Below, in pieces: positions 1 to 9,323 of a stretch of 16,420 nt of DNA. The stretch covers positions 1-16,420 of the forward strand of contig JAABOA010000163.1 of the NCBI GenBank assembly GCA_015680635.1. The letters are read 5' to 3'. Under the pieces are notes generated by a model that saw only the letters and a program-made list of their open reading frames with translations, searched no databases and was not told the DNA's origin. Positions within the stretch are counted from its first letter, which is position 1, and each line of letters begins with the position of its first letter. Origin of the DNA: Lunasporangiospora selenospora (taxonomy: Eukaryota; Mortierellomycota; Mortierellomycetes; Mortierellales; Mortierellaceae). A program made the position numbers and the translations under genes.

Positions 1-343
1 AAAAGACAAACCGTGCCCTGGACAATCTTCACCCGCCGAGAACATCACACATGTGCACAAACACACACCAAGAACAATATGCACAATGACACACACCTTG
101 GATAGCAGCCGTCTTGGATCCCGGGATTGGGGATGATCCTAGTGTTGGTCCGGGTGGTGAGGCAACAGTTGCAGTCGACGGCGGAGAAGGTGAGTCGTGG
201 ACGGTGCTGCTACCCATCGATGGTGGCCGTGGAGTAGATTGCGAGCGCTGTGTAGTGATGGCGAGACGGGCGATCGGCAGACTGAGCTGGTGCCGTGCAA
301 GGCCCTTGCGATCGGACATGAGTGTGGTCGGGTAGCTGGCCAT
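1..343 (-). CDS. Possible N-terminal exon of an unrecognised Ser/Pro/Thr-rich protein, partial
   Basis: On the minus strand an ATG at 343-341 opens a frame of about 82 codons (343 to 97), beginning MASYPTTLMSDRK and rich in Ser, Pro and Thr (for example DSPSPPSTATVASPPGP). At 97/96 it meets a donor, CAAG followed by GTGTGTG, in phase 1. Two acceptors close to the window edge (GAAG or CCAG, at about plus 15-30) would both keep the frame open to the edge. The rest of the gene lies outside the window. No domain can be recognised, and the composition suggests a disordered N-terminus. The arrangement is divergent from the MAP kinase kinase, which suits the 1.1 kb intergenic space between them. A chance ORF remains possible. 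Confidence 0.35.
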
Positions 344-1244
344 TGAAGGACCAGGATGGTCAAAGGCAGAGTCGGGATGAGTTCAGAAGCAGACAAGTTG
401 GGCAGATGCTTTTTTTACCGCCTTGATTTGGGATTGCTCAATGCAGGAACCCTTTTGCGTTCAGCTAGGCAGAACGATGAAGGAAGGGGCAAAGGCGGTA
501 GTTGAGTGGGATGGGTGGGTGTCAGAGAAAGAGAGCACCACATAGGCACCTTTGCTGGCCGCAATGGCATCATTGCAGCAGCCAACGGCAGCAACAGCGG
601 CAATAGCAATGCCAACAACAAGATCAATTGGAGTCGTAGCAAGGACGGCAGCGAGTGAAGAAGGGTGTACGGCGCGCTGGATGCTCCGAGTTCCCAACAG
701 CCCTAGAAAGCAGCGTCCCAGTGCTTGTGCGGATGCATTTTGCTTCTGGTTGGACGAGTGCAGCAGTAGCATCGCTCCATTTAGAGCCTCGCCCCGCCAG
801 ACCCAGTGACCTGTCTAGGGGTGAAGGGAGGAAACGTGGTGGTGCAAGGTCCTCCAGAGAAACTTCTGGGCATGACCAGAGGATGCTGGCCTGATGCGCC
901 GCGTCTCTCTGATTGTAATGATGAAGAAGATGACAGTATCCCAGATGGGGCACCCCATCCATCCTCCGTGCACCAGTCACATTACATGCTTGACGCCCCG
1001 TCTATTCATTGACGGCATCGGGGCATCTCCATTTGGCCAATAGGGTCTGCAGCATCGCCTGCCATGATAGGCATCGCCCTTGTATCTCCGCCCACGAGCA
1101 TCGCCCGATGTCCTCTGCCCACAATCCCGTCAAGGGCTCGGTACTTCCAGTGCACTCCTACCTCACGCCCATTAGCATCTCTTGCACTCCGCGGGCGTCC
1201 ATCCTCCTGAATTCAATTTTTCTTTCTTTTTATTTGCTGCCGGG
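344..1244. other. Intergenic region, no gene seen
   Basis: This 0.9 kb lies between the two divergent starts. Short overlapping ORFs occur on both strands (around 415-1012), but they have biased, low-complexity composition, no splice continuity and no recognisable domains. A CAG/GCA/AAC-rich stretch sits at about 570-625. A cluster of GCATCGCC octamers lies at 1015-1105, and a CCAAT pentamer at about 1037-1041. Confidence 0.5.
1015..1105. repeat. GCATCGCC octamer cluster upstream of the MAPKK gene
   Basis: The octamer GCATCGCC occurs exactly at 1052-1059, 1071-1078 and 1098-1105. Partial copies (GCATCG at 1015-1020, then GCATCTCC) lie just before. All have the same orientation and sit 140-230 bp upstream of the TATA-like box. 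They may be binding sites for a transcription factor; the sequence does not say which. Confidence 0.45.
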
Positions 1245-1448
1245 TATATATTACAGCAGGTGCGCCTTGTCTTTACGATTTCACCCCTTCGCTTTGCTCT
1301 TTTTCACCCCTTCCTTGATTTCATCTGCCCATCCCATTGCTTCTCTCCCCTCTCTTTCTTTGTTTCTCTGTCCTTTCTTCTCTCTCCATCTCGACTGGAC
1401 TCATCCTCTCCCCTTCCCACGAGGCATTCGTACCCCCCACCATTCATA
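1245..1448 (+). promoter_or_regulatory. TATA-like box and pyrimidine-rich leader of the MAPKK gene
   Basis: TATATATTA at 1245-1253 is followed by about 190 nt that is strongly C/T-rich and leads into the ATG at 1449. A start site 25-30 bp past the TATA box would give a leader of about 170 nt without an upstream ATG. Similar pyrimidine-rich leaders precede other genes in this window. Confidence 0.5.
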
Positions 1449-3215
1449 ATGTCGCTGACCAGAGCTAATGCCCGACGCCCGAAACCAACGCTCCATGTGC
1501 AGCTCAATACACCGGTTGCTAACCCTGTTACACCGATAGCTGCCCCGCTGCTCAATGTGAGTTTCTCGATTCGATTCCATGGTTGACCTGGGTCATGACT
1601 CGCATTGCATCTGCTCTTCCTCTTGTTCACTCTTGCTCGGAAAATGAACATTGCCCTAACTGCTGGATCCGATCCCACGGACAGTCGAGACCCTTGTTGG
1701 AGTTTCTGGAGAAGAACCCGCGCGATCGTCTACGTGAGTCGCAGTACTCGGTCGCTGCTGGCGCCGACAAAGAGAGATCCATCAGGGCCGTGCCAGAGAC
1801 TCCAGGAGGCACACGCGGGCCCGATCCGCTCATGAACCATACACTCCGACCAGAGGACATTATTACGATTAAGAAGCTAGGAGAGGGCTCTGCAGGGACT
1901 GTTAGCAAGGTCAAGCATATTCCAACGGGATTCATCATGGCTCGAAAGGTACGTGAGTCCCTTGTTGTTGTTGTTGGGGGGAGTGGCCGTGTGCCCTCCG
2001 GGATTGGCGGGCTGTAGGCCTGGACGAACGAGCGCATTTTCGCGGAGGCGGAGAGTTGAACAATTGATTGTGTACACTCACTATGGGTCCTCACGCCATC
2101 CTCTTCTTCCCGTCTTTACTAGCACGTTCTCTGCGACCCAAGCCCGGATTTCCAACGGTTGCTGCAGCGTGAGCTCAAGACATTGGACCAATGCCACTCG
2201 CCTTGGATTGTCACATTCTATGGCGCGTATATGGAAGTTGACGAGCTGGCCATCTGAATGTCGAGTCGGGCAATCAAGTAACTGAACTGACCAAGAAAAA
2301 AAAAAAAACACGGACCCGTCTCCCCTTCGTTTTCTGCGCTCTTTCATCCCCCCTTTCTTCTTTCCTCCTCTTTCTCTCCCCCACCCCCCTTTCTCTCCGA
2401 ATGGCCTCTTCCAGACCTCAAGCCATCCAATATTGTTGTTACTATGGAAGGTCGCGTCAAGCTTTGTGATTTTGGAGTGAGCGGTGACTTGGTCAATTCT
2501 TTGGCCGAGACATTTGTTGGAACAAGTTATTATATGGCTGTAAGTCCCAATTGCTCCGATTTTACTGTCATACACCTTATGATTGTATGCCTCCCAAGGA
2601 CATCGTTGCTCACATGGATGTCCCTCCCCTTGGTCCCTGTTTTCTCTTTCCCTCTCTCTCTCCTTTGATTCCCTTCTTCCTTCCCTTATTTTTTCTTGCC
2701 TCCATCATTAGCCCGAGCGGATCCAAGGCGGCAAATACCCTGTACAGTCCGATGTTTGGTCGCTAGGTCTGACAATGATTGAGATTGCACAGCTCAAGAA
2801 CCCATTTCCAAAGAATCTAGCAGCCTTTGAGCTTTTGCATTATATTGTGAATCAGCCTGTCCCGTCACTTCCAGAGGATGAACCATGGAGCCAAGAGTTT
2901 AGGAGCTTTTTGGATGAATGGTAAGTGTTGGCAGAGTACTGTTTGTTTTTGGGAGGGGTAGACCAAGAAGCACTCTTGGTAAAATGATTTCCACGACCAT
3001 GCATCTCTCTTACTAATGGGGAGGGGGGGATATTTTTTGTTCATAGTCTGATCAAAGACTTTTTGAAGCGACCAACACCAGAGCAGATCATGGACCATGT
3101 ATTCATTACAGAGTCATCAAAACGGACTGATGAGCAAGTGGACATGAAAGCTTGGATTCAGGAGGTTTGGGACTTTAACAGCCCGGCGGACGAAACTGCA
3201 CCGCAGGCAATCTAA
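1449..3215 (+). CDS. MAP kinase kinase, Ste7/Mkk type, catalytic-loop segment missing
   Basis: This is a dual-specificity kinase that would phosphorylate a MAP kinase in a Ste11-Ste7 or Bck1-Mkk type cascade. Exons by phase and splice signals are 1449-1556, 1685-1948, 2123-2254, 2415-2539, 2712-2920 and 3047-3215. The glycine loop GEGSAGTV is at residues 102-109, the ATP-binding Lys is in MARK (Lys124), and the helix-C Glu is in LLQREL (about 141). After the gap come DLKPSN (its Asp completed across the splice), DFGVSG, the activation loop [21 protein letters not shown] and the C-lobe WSLGL motif. These loops look closest to yeast Mkk1/2, with some Ste7-like features. After VDELAI (residue 168) the frame meets TGA at 2255-2257. 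The next 157 bases are poly-A and pyrimidine tract with no coding similarity, so the hinge, helices D and E and the HR of HRD (about 50 residues) are absent. As written, the kinase should be inactive. Exon structure elsewhere is intact, so an assembly deletion is as likely as a real lesion. Confidence 0.85.
2255..2414 (+). other. Anomalous gap in the MAPKK where an exon is expected
   Basis: The stretch has no GT donor at the point where coding similarity stops. It begins with an in-frame TGA and contains a 13-base A run (about 2296-2309) and a long C/T-rich tract that ends in a good acceptor, CTTCCAG, at 2414. The next exon starts in phase 1, which no upstream exon end supplies. The last coding bases plus a second, normal intron would explain this if an exon of about 150 bases has been lost. 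Confidence 0.6.
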
Positions 3216-3445
3216 AGATGTATCTCATTTCTTTTTCGATTTTTGCCTGGGCGGCACATCTTCCTCGCCAACTACTCTCCTGCACAATTACTTTAAAAAC
3301 AAAGAATATCTCGAACGTCTGGTCACATTTCTCTTCTTTTTTGTTTAGAAAGTTCATAAAACGTTTTCGATTCACTTTTTCAGAGGAGAACAGAGTGCCT
3401 AGAAAAAAGATGGGTGAGGAAATAGGGAGCTATGCTACAATGGGA

Positions 3446-4223
3446 CTATTTGCGTGAGGTAAACTCTTCGAGCATGAAGAAAAGTTTAGAGGCAGGTAAA
3501 CCAATCACATTCCATGAGCAACCGTTAATGCCCTTGACGAGCAGTCCTCCCGTGGTCTGGTAACCGTATGCGCCAGCCTTGTCCATGGGTTCTCCTGTAG
3601 CGACATAGGCCTCGATCAGCTCCTTGGACAGAATCTGCATTTTGACTTCAGTTCCCTCAACGTCCACAAAAACCCTTGGCTCATCCGATCCATCGATCGA
3701 AGGGGCAACGAGCGTGACACCGGTGTAGACCATATGGGTCGACCCAGAAAGGCTGGTCAACATATCGATGGCTCCTTGGACAGACCGGGGTTTCTCTAGG
3801 ATCTGAGATCCAAGTGCGACCACGGTATCTGCACCAATAACAAGATAGGGCGCCTGGCCAGTTGTGTTCTAATCGAATTCGCGTACACACACACAGGACC
3901 CACACAGCGGGGAAAAAATGGGTGAGATATTCTCGTGCGACAAAGGGAAGGAGAGCGAAAGCCTTTTGGATTGGTGAGTTTACCTTAAGACGGTGATAGA
4001 CCTCCAGAGCCTTTTGACGAGCATTTTCCTTAACATAGTCCGAGGGGTGAGGAAAAAGTGATTTATCGAGATTCTCCTCAAAGGTGCTGGGGACCACCGA
4101 GTAACGGACGCCGAGATTGTTCAAAATATCCTTGCGGCGTGGCGAGGATGAGGCGAGGATGACATTTTGCTCATTGAGCTGGTTAAGCCATTTGACATTG
4201 AGGGTCTGCTGTTGAGCTGCCAT
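3446..4223 (-). CDS. Maf-family nucleotide pyrophosphatase (dTTP/UTP type)
   Basis: Maf/YhdE/ASMTL-N proteins hydrolyse non-canonical or excess nucleoside triphosphates (dTTP, UTP, modified pyrimidines) to the monophosphate and pyrophosphate. The gene has two exons, 4223-3984 and 3868-3446, joined in phase 0 across a 115 bp intron (donor GTAAAC, acceptor GATTAG), giving 220 residues, the usual family length. Visible signatures are SSSPRR at 25-30, the catalytic-type GADTVV at 92-97 with Asp94, SGSTHMVYTGV at about 121-131, and KAGAYGYQTTGG from 177. Substrate-pocket residues cannot be assigned by eye, so pyrimidine preference is inferred from the family. The gene converges on the MAPKK (230 bp between stops) and diverges from the P5A ATPase. 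No lesion is seen. The start at 4223 is the first Met and fits the family N-terminus ahead of VILASSSPRR. Confidence 0.93.
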
Positions 4224-4881
4224 TCTTTTTAGAATTCCGGTTTTTCGTATGGTAAATGGATAGAAATGGAAAGAAAAAAAAAAAAATTTGTCAGCTCTGG
4301 ACTCTTTTTTCTTATATCTCGTGAATGCACATAAGGAATTGTCCTTTTGTCTCCACACCTGGCGCCTTGGCTATGCATTTGACCCGCTGAAAAGGATAAC
4401 GAGACCCTCGCAGTGGGTTTACAGAACAAACTCCCATTGTTTTAACAAAGGAATCGACTTTGACACTTGCTCCTAATAGGGGGGAAGGGGAAGGGGCCAT
4501 GGGCAATAAAAGAGGCCTCAAGGACCTTTCCTTTTATGCACACAGCTCACGTGCATGATCGGCGGGTGGGTGGACGTATACCTTCTCTCCAGAGTTTCTT
4601 CCAGACTCATCATCACCTTCTCTCCTGTAGCTTGACATTCCGGTCTATCGTCCTTGTTGAACGAGCATCCGCTTGGTAACCCATCTGCAAAGCACTCGGC
4701 ATTTTAGTTTCCATCCTTGTCGTTCCTGCATCTCACTTGGTTGTGCTACCTTCTTACTGATCCTGATCCACCCTTGTTCATTTTGTCGTTGCATCCTCCC
4801 CTCCTCACTTTCCCTCCTTCACCCCACAAAACTCTAGACTACAGCTACTTGCACGCTCAACTACGAGAACAGCTTTTAGAG
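4224..4881. promoter_or_regulatory. Divergent promoter region between the Maf gene and the P5A ATPase gene
   Basis: On the minus strand ATATAAG (4318-4312) lies about 90 bp upstream of the Maf start, a plausible TATA box, followed by a short leader that includes the A/T run at 4272-4286. Toward the ATPase there is an AATAAAAG element at 4505-4512, an E-box CACGTG at 4548-4553, and then a long C/T-rich leader. The plus strand from 4558 to 4881 contains no ATG, as expected for a leader scanned by ribosomes before the split start codon. No other coding signal is seen. Confidence 0.5.
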
Positions 4882-7800
4882 ATGTAAGCAACAGCGATCA
4901 GCCCTCATCAACAAGTAGCTTGACGATGCAAAACCTCGTGGCTGTTCTTGTCATCTGCTGATGGTACTACAAACTTTTTTTCAATCTCAATGAACGCCCA
5001 TCACTAATCGCCCCCCCCCCCCATCATTCGTACACCGTAAAAATAATGTCACTTCACTAGGGCACCGGCTTCTCTTGTCCAGACAAAGCTGGTGGCGGCA
5101 TCTTCGCTGCATTCTCGCCTTCCAAGATCCCAGCATGCCTATGCCTGGCCATTCTTTTTCCTCTACCCCGCATGGGCATTCATCTATTATTTCCGCTATG
5201 ATGAGTGGATCAAGTCAGAGGAGATCACCTTTGTGACACTGGGTTCTCTTATGACAATTCACTCTCTCATGTTCCTTTCCTGCCAATGGAGCGTTTCTAT
5301 CAAGGCCGCGTTGACCTGCAAGAAGGTATGAGCCGTTGTTTCGATCAGAGACTATTGCCATCGATCACCATCCTACCTTTGATATCGTCCTTAATCTAAC
5401 GTTGCTTCTTTTCTTATTCGACTTGTTTTACTCATCGGATGGTTGGGCATTGTAGGAAACGGACCCCGCAAAGGCCTCCATTATCCGTATTATTCCTGAC
5501 AAGCACCGTGGACTCGGTGCCCTGTGTGATCTCCACCATGAGGTACGTCAACTTGTTTTTGAGCTAGAGTTCTAGTGAACCTTCTAGACTTTATTGTTTT
5601 TGACTGACCTTTCCTACGTTGACACGTGGCATCCTCATTTCATAGAACGAAGATATCTTCTTCTTCTTCCAAAAGAAAAAGTACATCTACAACCCGGACA
5701 AGAAGCTTTTTGTCAAGCTGAAGTACCCTTCGGATGCGGGCATGACGATGGGCGACTTCCAAAAGTCTCGAGGATTGAACGAGAGCCAGGCCAAGACCAT
5801 GACTGCAACCTATGGCATGAACCGGTTTGACATCCCCAAACCAGCTTTTATGGAGCTGTTCAAGGAACATGCAGTAGCCCCCTTCTTTATCTTCCAAATC
5901 TTTTGCGTTGCTTTGTGGTGTCTGGATGAGTATTGGTACTACTCCATCTTTACCTTGGTGATGCTGGTCATCTTTGAATCGACTGTCGTTTGGCAGGTAA
6001 ATACCCATTCTTCTAAGCGGAACATCTTTTCTTTTGTCATGTTGATCTTTAACAGGATGTTTTGTCTCCTCAGAGCGTTGGATGTTAACCCTGAAAATGT
6101 AAACGTGATTTCATAGCGTCTGCGAACTATTGGAGAGTTCCAGGCCATGTCGATCAAGCCATTCAGTGTCAATGTTCGCCGCAACGGAACCTGGACCACC
6201 ATTATGTCTGACGAACTTTTGCCAGGAGATCTCGTTTCTATTGTTCGCACCAAGGAGGAGTCAGGAGTTCCATGCGATCTGGTGATTGTGGATGGATCGT
6301 GCATTGTAAACGAGGCTATGCTTTCGGGTGAATCGACCCCACTTTTGAAGGAGGGAGTTATGCTCCGCGATGCTGAAGATGTTCTGGAACTGAATGGTGC
6401 CGACAAATTGAACTCTCTCTATGGAGGCACAAAGGTCCTTCAGGTCACGGCGCCAACCTCGTCATTGAAGGCTCCCGATGGTGGTTGTATCTGCTATGTT
6501 GTCCGCACTGGATTTGGTACGGCTCAAGGAAAGTTGGTCCGCACTATGGTCTACTCGACAGAGCGTGTTACTGCCAACAATCTGGAGGCTCTCCTGTTCA
6601 TTCTGTTCTTGCTCATCTTTGCCCTTGTCGCTGCCTACTATGTCTGGGACATCGGCTCCTCTCAGGGACGCAAGGGCGGAAAGCTGCTTCTTGACTGCAT
6701 TTTGATCATTACCTCGGTCGTTCCTCCTGAGCTTCCCATGGAGTTGTCTCTTGCTGTCAACACCTCGTTGATCGCTCTCGCTCGCAACCACATCTTTTGT
6801 GTTGAGCCTTTCCGTATTCCTTTTGCCGGAAAGGTTGACGTTTGCTGCTTTGACAAGACTGGAACTTTGACTGGTGAGGACCTTGTCGTTGAGGGCATCT
6901 GTGGCATCGACGCCCGTGAGCCTGAGGTCCTTGTCCAGCCGGAGGAGGCACCCATGTCGACTCGTCACGTCTTGGCCACTGCCCATGCGCTTGTCCAGCT
7001 TGAGGAGGGTCTTGTTGGTGATCCTATGGAGCGTGTTACCCTGGAGGCCCTGAAGTGGAAGGTTGGAAAGCATGACAACGTTTACCCCGAGAATCCCTAC
7101 AACAAGACCGAACACATGATTATCCGTCGCCGATTCCAATTCTCTTCAGCATTGAAGCGTATGTCAACTATCTCTACCTTGACCAGCCCTGACTTCAAGA
7201 CCACGAAGCTTTTTGTTGCTGTCAAGGGTGCTCCTGAGACTTTGAAGAACATGTACACTCAGATCCCAAAGCACTACGAGGAAATCTACAAGCAGTTCAC
7301 TCGTCGTGGAAGCCGTGTGTTGGCTCTTGGATACAAGTACTTGCCTGATGGACTTAATGCCGACCAGATCAACAACTTGACTCGTGATAATGTCGAGAGT
7401 CAACTCATCTTTGCTGGATTCCTCGTTTTCCACTGCCCACTCAAGGAGGACTCTGTTCAAGCCATCGAGATGCTGAACGAATCCTCGCATCGTTGCGTGA
7501 TGATTACTGGCGATAACCCGTTGACTGCCTGCCATGTTGCTCGCCAGGTTGACATTGTGAGCCGCGATGTTTTGATTATGGATGTCCGTGAGGATGGCCG
7601 TGGAGCTGACGACCTTGTCTTGAGATCGATTGATGAGACCAAGACTATTGATTTGGACCCTACCAAGCCATTTGACCCCACCATCTTCCGCGACTATGAC
7701 ATCTGTGTCACCGGTCCTGCTATGGCTCAGTATGAGAACAAGCCCAGCTTTTCTGAACTTGTCCGCCATACCTGGGTGTATGCTCGTGTCTCGCCTGGCC

Positions 7801-9095
7801 AGAAGGAAACCATTTTGACGACTTTGAAGGCTGCAGGATACACGACTTTGATGTGTGGTGATGGAACAAACGATGTTGGTGCCTTGAAGCAAGCTCATAT
7901 TGGTGTTGCATTGTTGGACGGAAAGCCTGAGGATTTGGTCCGCATTGCCGAGTACAACCAGATTCAGCGTTTGAAGAGCGTGTACGAGAACCAGATCAAG
8001 TTTACGGCCCGCTTCAACATGGAGCCTCCTCCACCCCACGCCAGGATTGCTCAGTACTTCCCACCCGAGGTCATTGCTGCCAAGCGTGAGGCCGCCCGCG
8101 AGGCTGCTGGTATTGGTGCTGTGGATGAGAATGGCCGACCTGCTGCCCCAACCAAGCCCAAGCTGGATATGGAGAGCATTTCCAACATGATGGAAGATAT
8201 GGACGAGGATGCCCCACCTTCGCTCAAGCTCGGTGATGCCTCTGCTGCTGCCCCCTTCACCTCGAAGCTGTCGACACCTATGTCTATTGTCAACATTATC
8301 CGTCAGGGACGCTGCACTCTTGTCGCCACGATGCAGATGTACAAGATCTTGGCTCTGAACTGTTTGATTACCGCCTACAGTTTGAGTGTTCTCTACTTGG
8401 ATGGTATCAAGTATGGTGACTTCCAGGTCACAATTACGGGTATCTTGATGGCTGTTTGCTTTATGTGTATCTCCAAGGCTACGCCCTTGGAGACGCTTTC
8501 CAAGGAGCGGCCTCAGCCCAACATTTTCAACTTTTACATTATCTTGTCGGTTCTGGGCCAGTTTGCTGTCCATATCTTTTCGTTGATTTACATTACTCGC
8601 GAGGCCAAGTTGATTGAGACGGACCGAGAGGTGGATCTGGAAAAGACCTTTGAGCCTGGTCTGTTGAACTCGGCCATCTATTTGATTTCGCTCTCGATGC
8701 AAGTCTCGACCTTTGCCATCAACTATAAGGGCCATCCCTTCAGGGAGAGTTTGAAGGAGAATACGTATTTGTACCGAGGATTGCTTGCTGTCGGAGGTGT
8801 GGCTATTGCTGGCGCGACCGAGTTTATCCCTGAGTTCAACGAGTGGCTCCAGTTGGTGCCCTTCCCTGAAGACGTATGTTCATTTTTGCTGCCAGCTTTT
8901 TATTCTTTTATTGCAAAGGTTCTGCAAAGAGAAAAAGAAATATCACTAATGTGCTCTCCTGGTTTTTTTTACTACTAGTTCAAGACCAAGTTGATGGGAA
9001 TTATGGCGTTTGACTACTTTGTTGCCTGGGGCATTGAGCTTGTCTGCAACAAGCTGTTTGGAAACTTTGCTGCCAAGGACATTGTGCGAAAGTAA
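4882..9095 (+). CDS. SPF1: P5A-type transport ATPase, ER transmembrane helix dislocase (Spf1/ATP13A1)
   Basis: P5A ATPases sit in the ER membrane and use ATP to remove mis-inserted or mistargeted transmembrane helices. Coding exons are 4882-4883 (AT of the ATG), 5061-5325, 5456-5542, 5646-5996, 6117-8873 and 8979-9095. All join in frame to 1192 residues, the normal family length. Two N-terminal hydrophobic segments (about 27-45 and 56-75) precede the A domain with LSGES at 304-308. The P5A signature PPELPMELS is at 438-446, and DKTGT has the phosphorylated Asp at 481. The hinge motifs MITGD (697-701) and GDGTND (816-821) follow. A Pro/Ala/acidic insert at about 870-935 precedes the last group of membrane helices. 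The introns (177, 130, 103, 120 and 105 bp) mostly have CTAAT-type branch motifs, clear in the first and last. The end KDIVRK is followed by TAA. No catalytic residue is missing. The only oddity is the start codon, split across the first intron. Confidence 0.95.
4884..5060 (+). other. Intron 1 of the P5A ATPase gene, interrupting the start codon
   Basis: The donor GTAAGC follows GAGAT at 4882-4883, the branch motif CACTAAT lies at about 5002-5008, and the acceptor ACTAG ends at 5060. A 12-base C run follows the branch motif. Splicing joins AT to G, giving ATG followed by GCACCGGCT, in frame with the conserved N-terminus. Unspliced, the same ATG is followed at once by TAA, and the exon 2 frame has a stop at about 5045 and no Met until residue 65. 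Confidence 0.7.
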
Positions 9096-9121
9096 AGTGA
9101 GGGAAAGAGGATAGGGGGGTT

Positions 9122-9323
9122 TATAAAAGAAAACATACAGACAGCGAACAATTAAAATACACGCTTTATATTTGAAATACACGCGACATTGACAAGAAAC
9201 AATGGTGGCTTGTATGACCGAATGGTTCCCGCGTTCAGGCTTGCATTTCGTCCGAGAACGCTCAGACAATCCCGAGCTCTTCCAGCAACGAAATTGCAAA
9301 GACATCAGAAACGACACCGTGTC
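9122..9323 (+). promoter_or_regulatory. Core promoter and leader of the NDUFAF4-like gene
   Basis: TATAAAAG at 9122-9129 lies only 27 bp after the ATPase stop codon. A second AT-rich element, TTTATATTT, is at about 9164-9172, flanked by exact copies of AAATACACGC at 9155-9164 and 9175-9184. An ATG in a strong context (A at -3, G at +4) lies at 9202, upstream of the chosen start. It opens either a 69-codon upstream ORF or, with a short intron, an alternative N-terminus. Confidence 0.45.

Noticed and set aside
552-809. Ala/Thr/Gln-rich plus-strand ORF
   Set aside because: Openness comes from a CAG/GCA/AAC-rich tract. Neighbouring frames are also open, and there is no domain or promoter evidence.
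5011-5022. Run of 12 C residues
   Set aside because: It lies in the pyrimidine tract between the branch motif and acceptor of the first ATPase intron. The length may be a sequencing uncertainty but has no separate meaning.
7164-8735. Long minus-strand ORF of 523 codons
   Set aside because: It lies entirely antisense to the large P5A ATPase exon, whose catalytic motifs fix the true strand.
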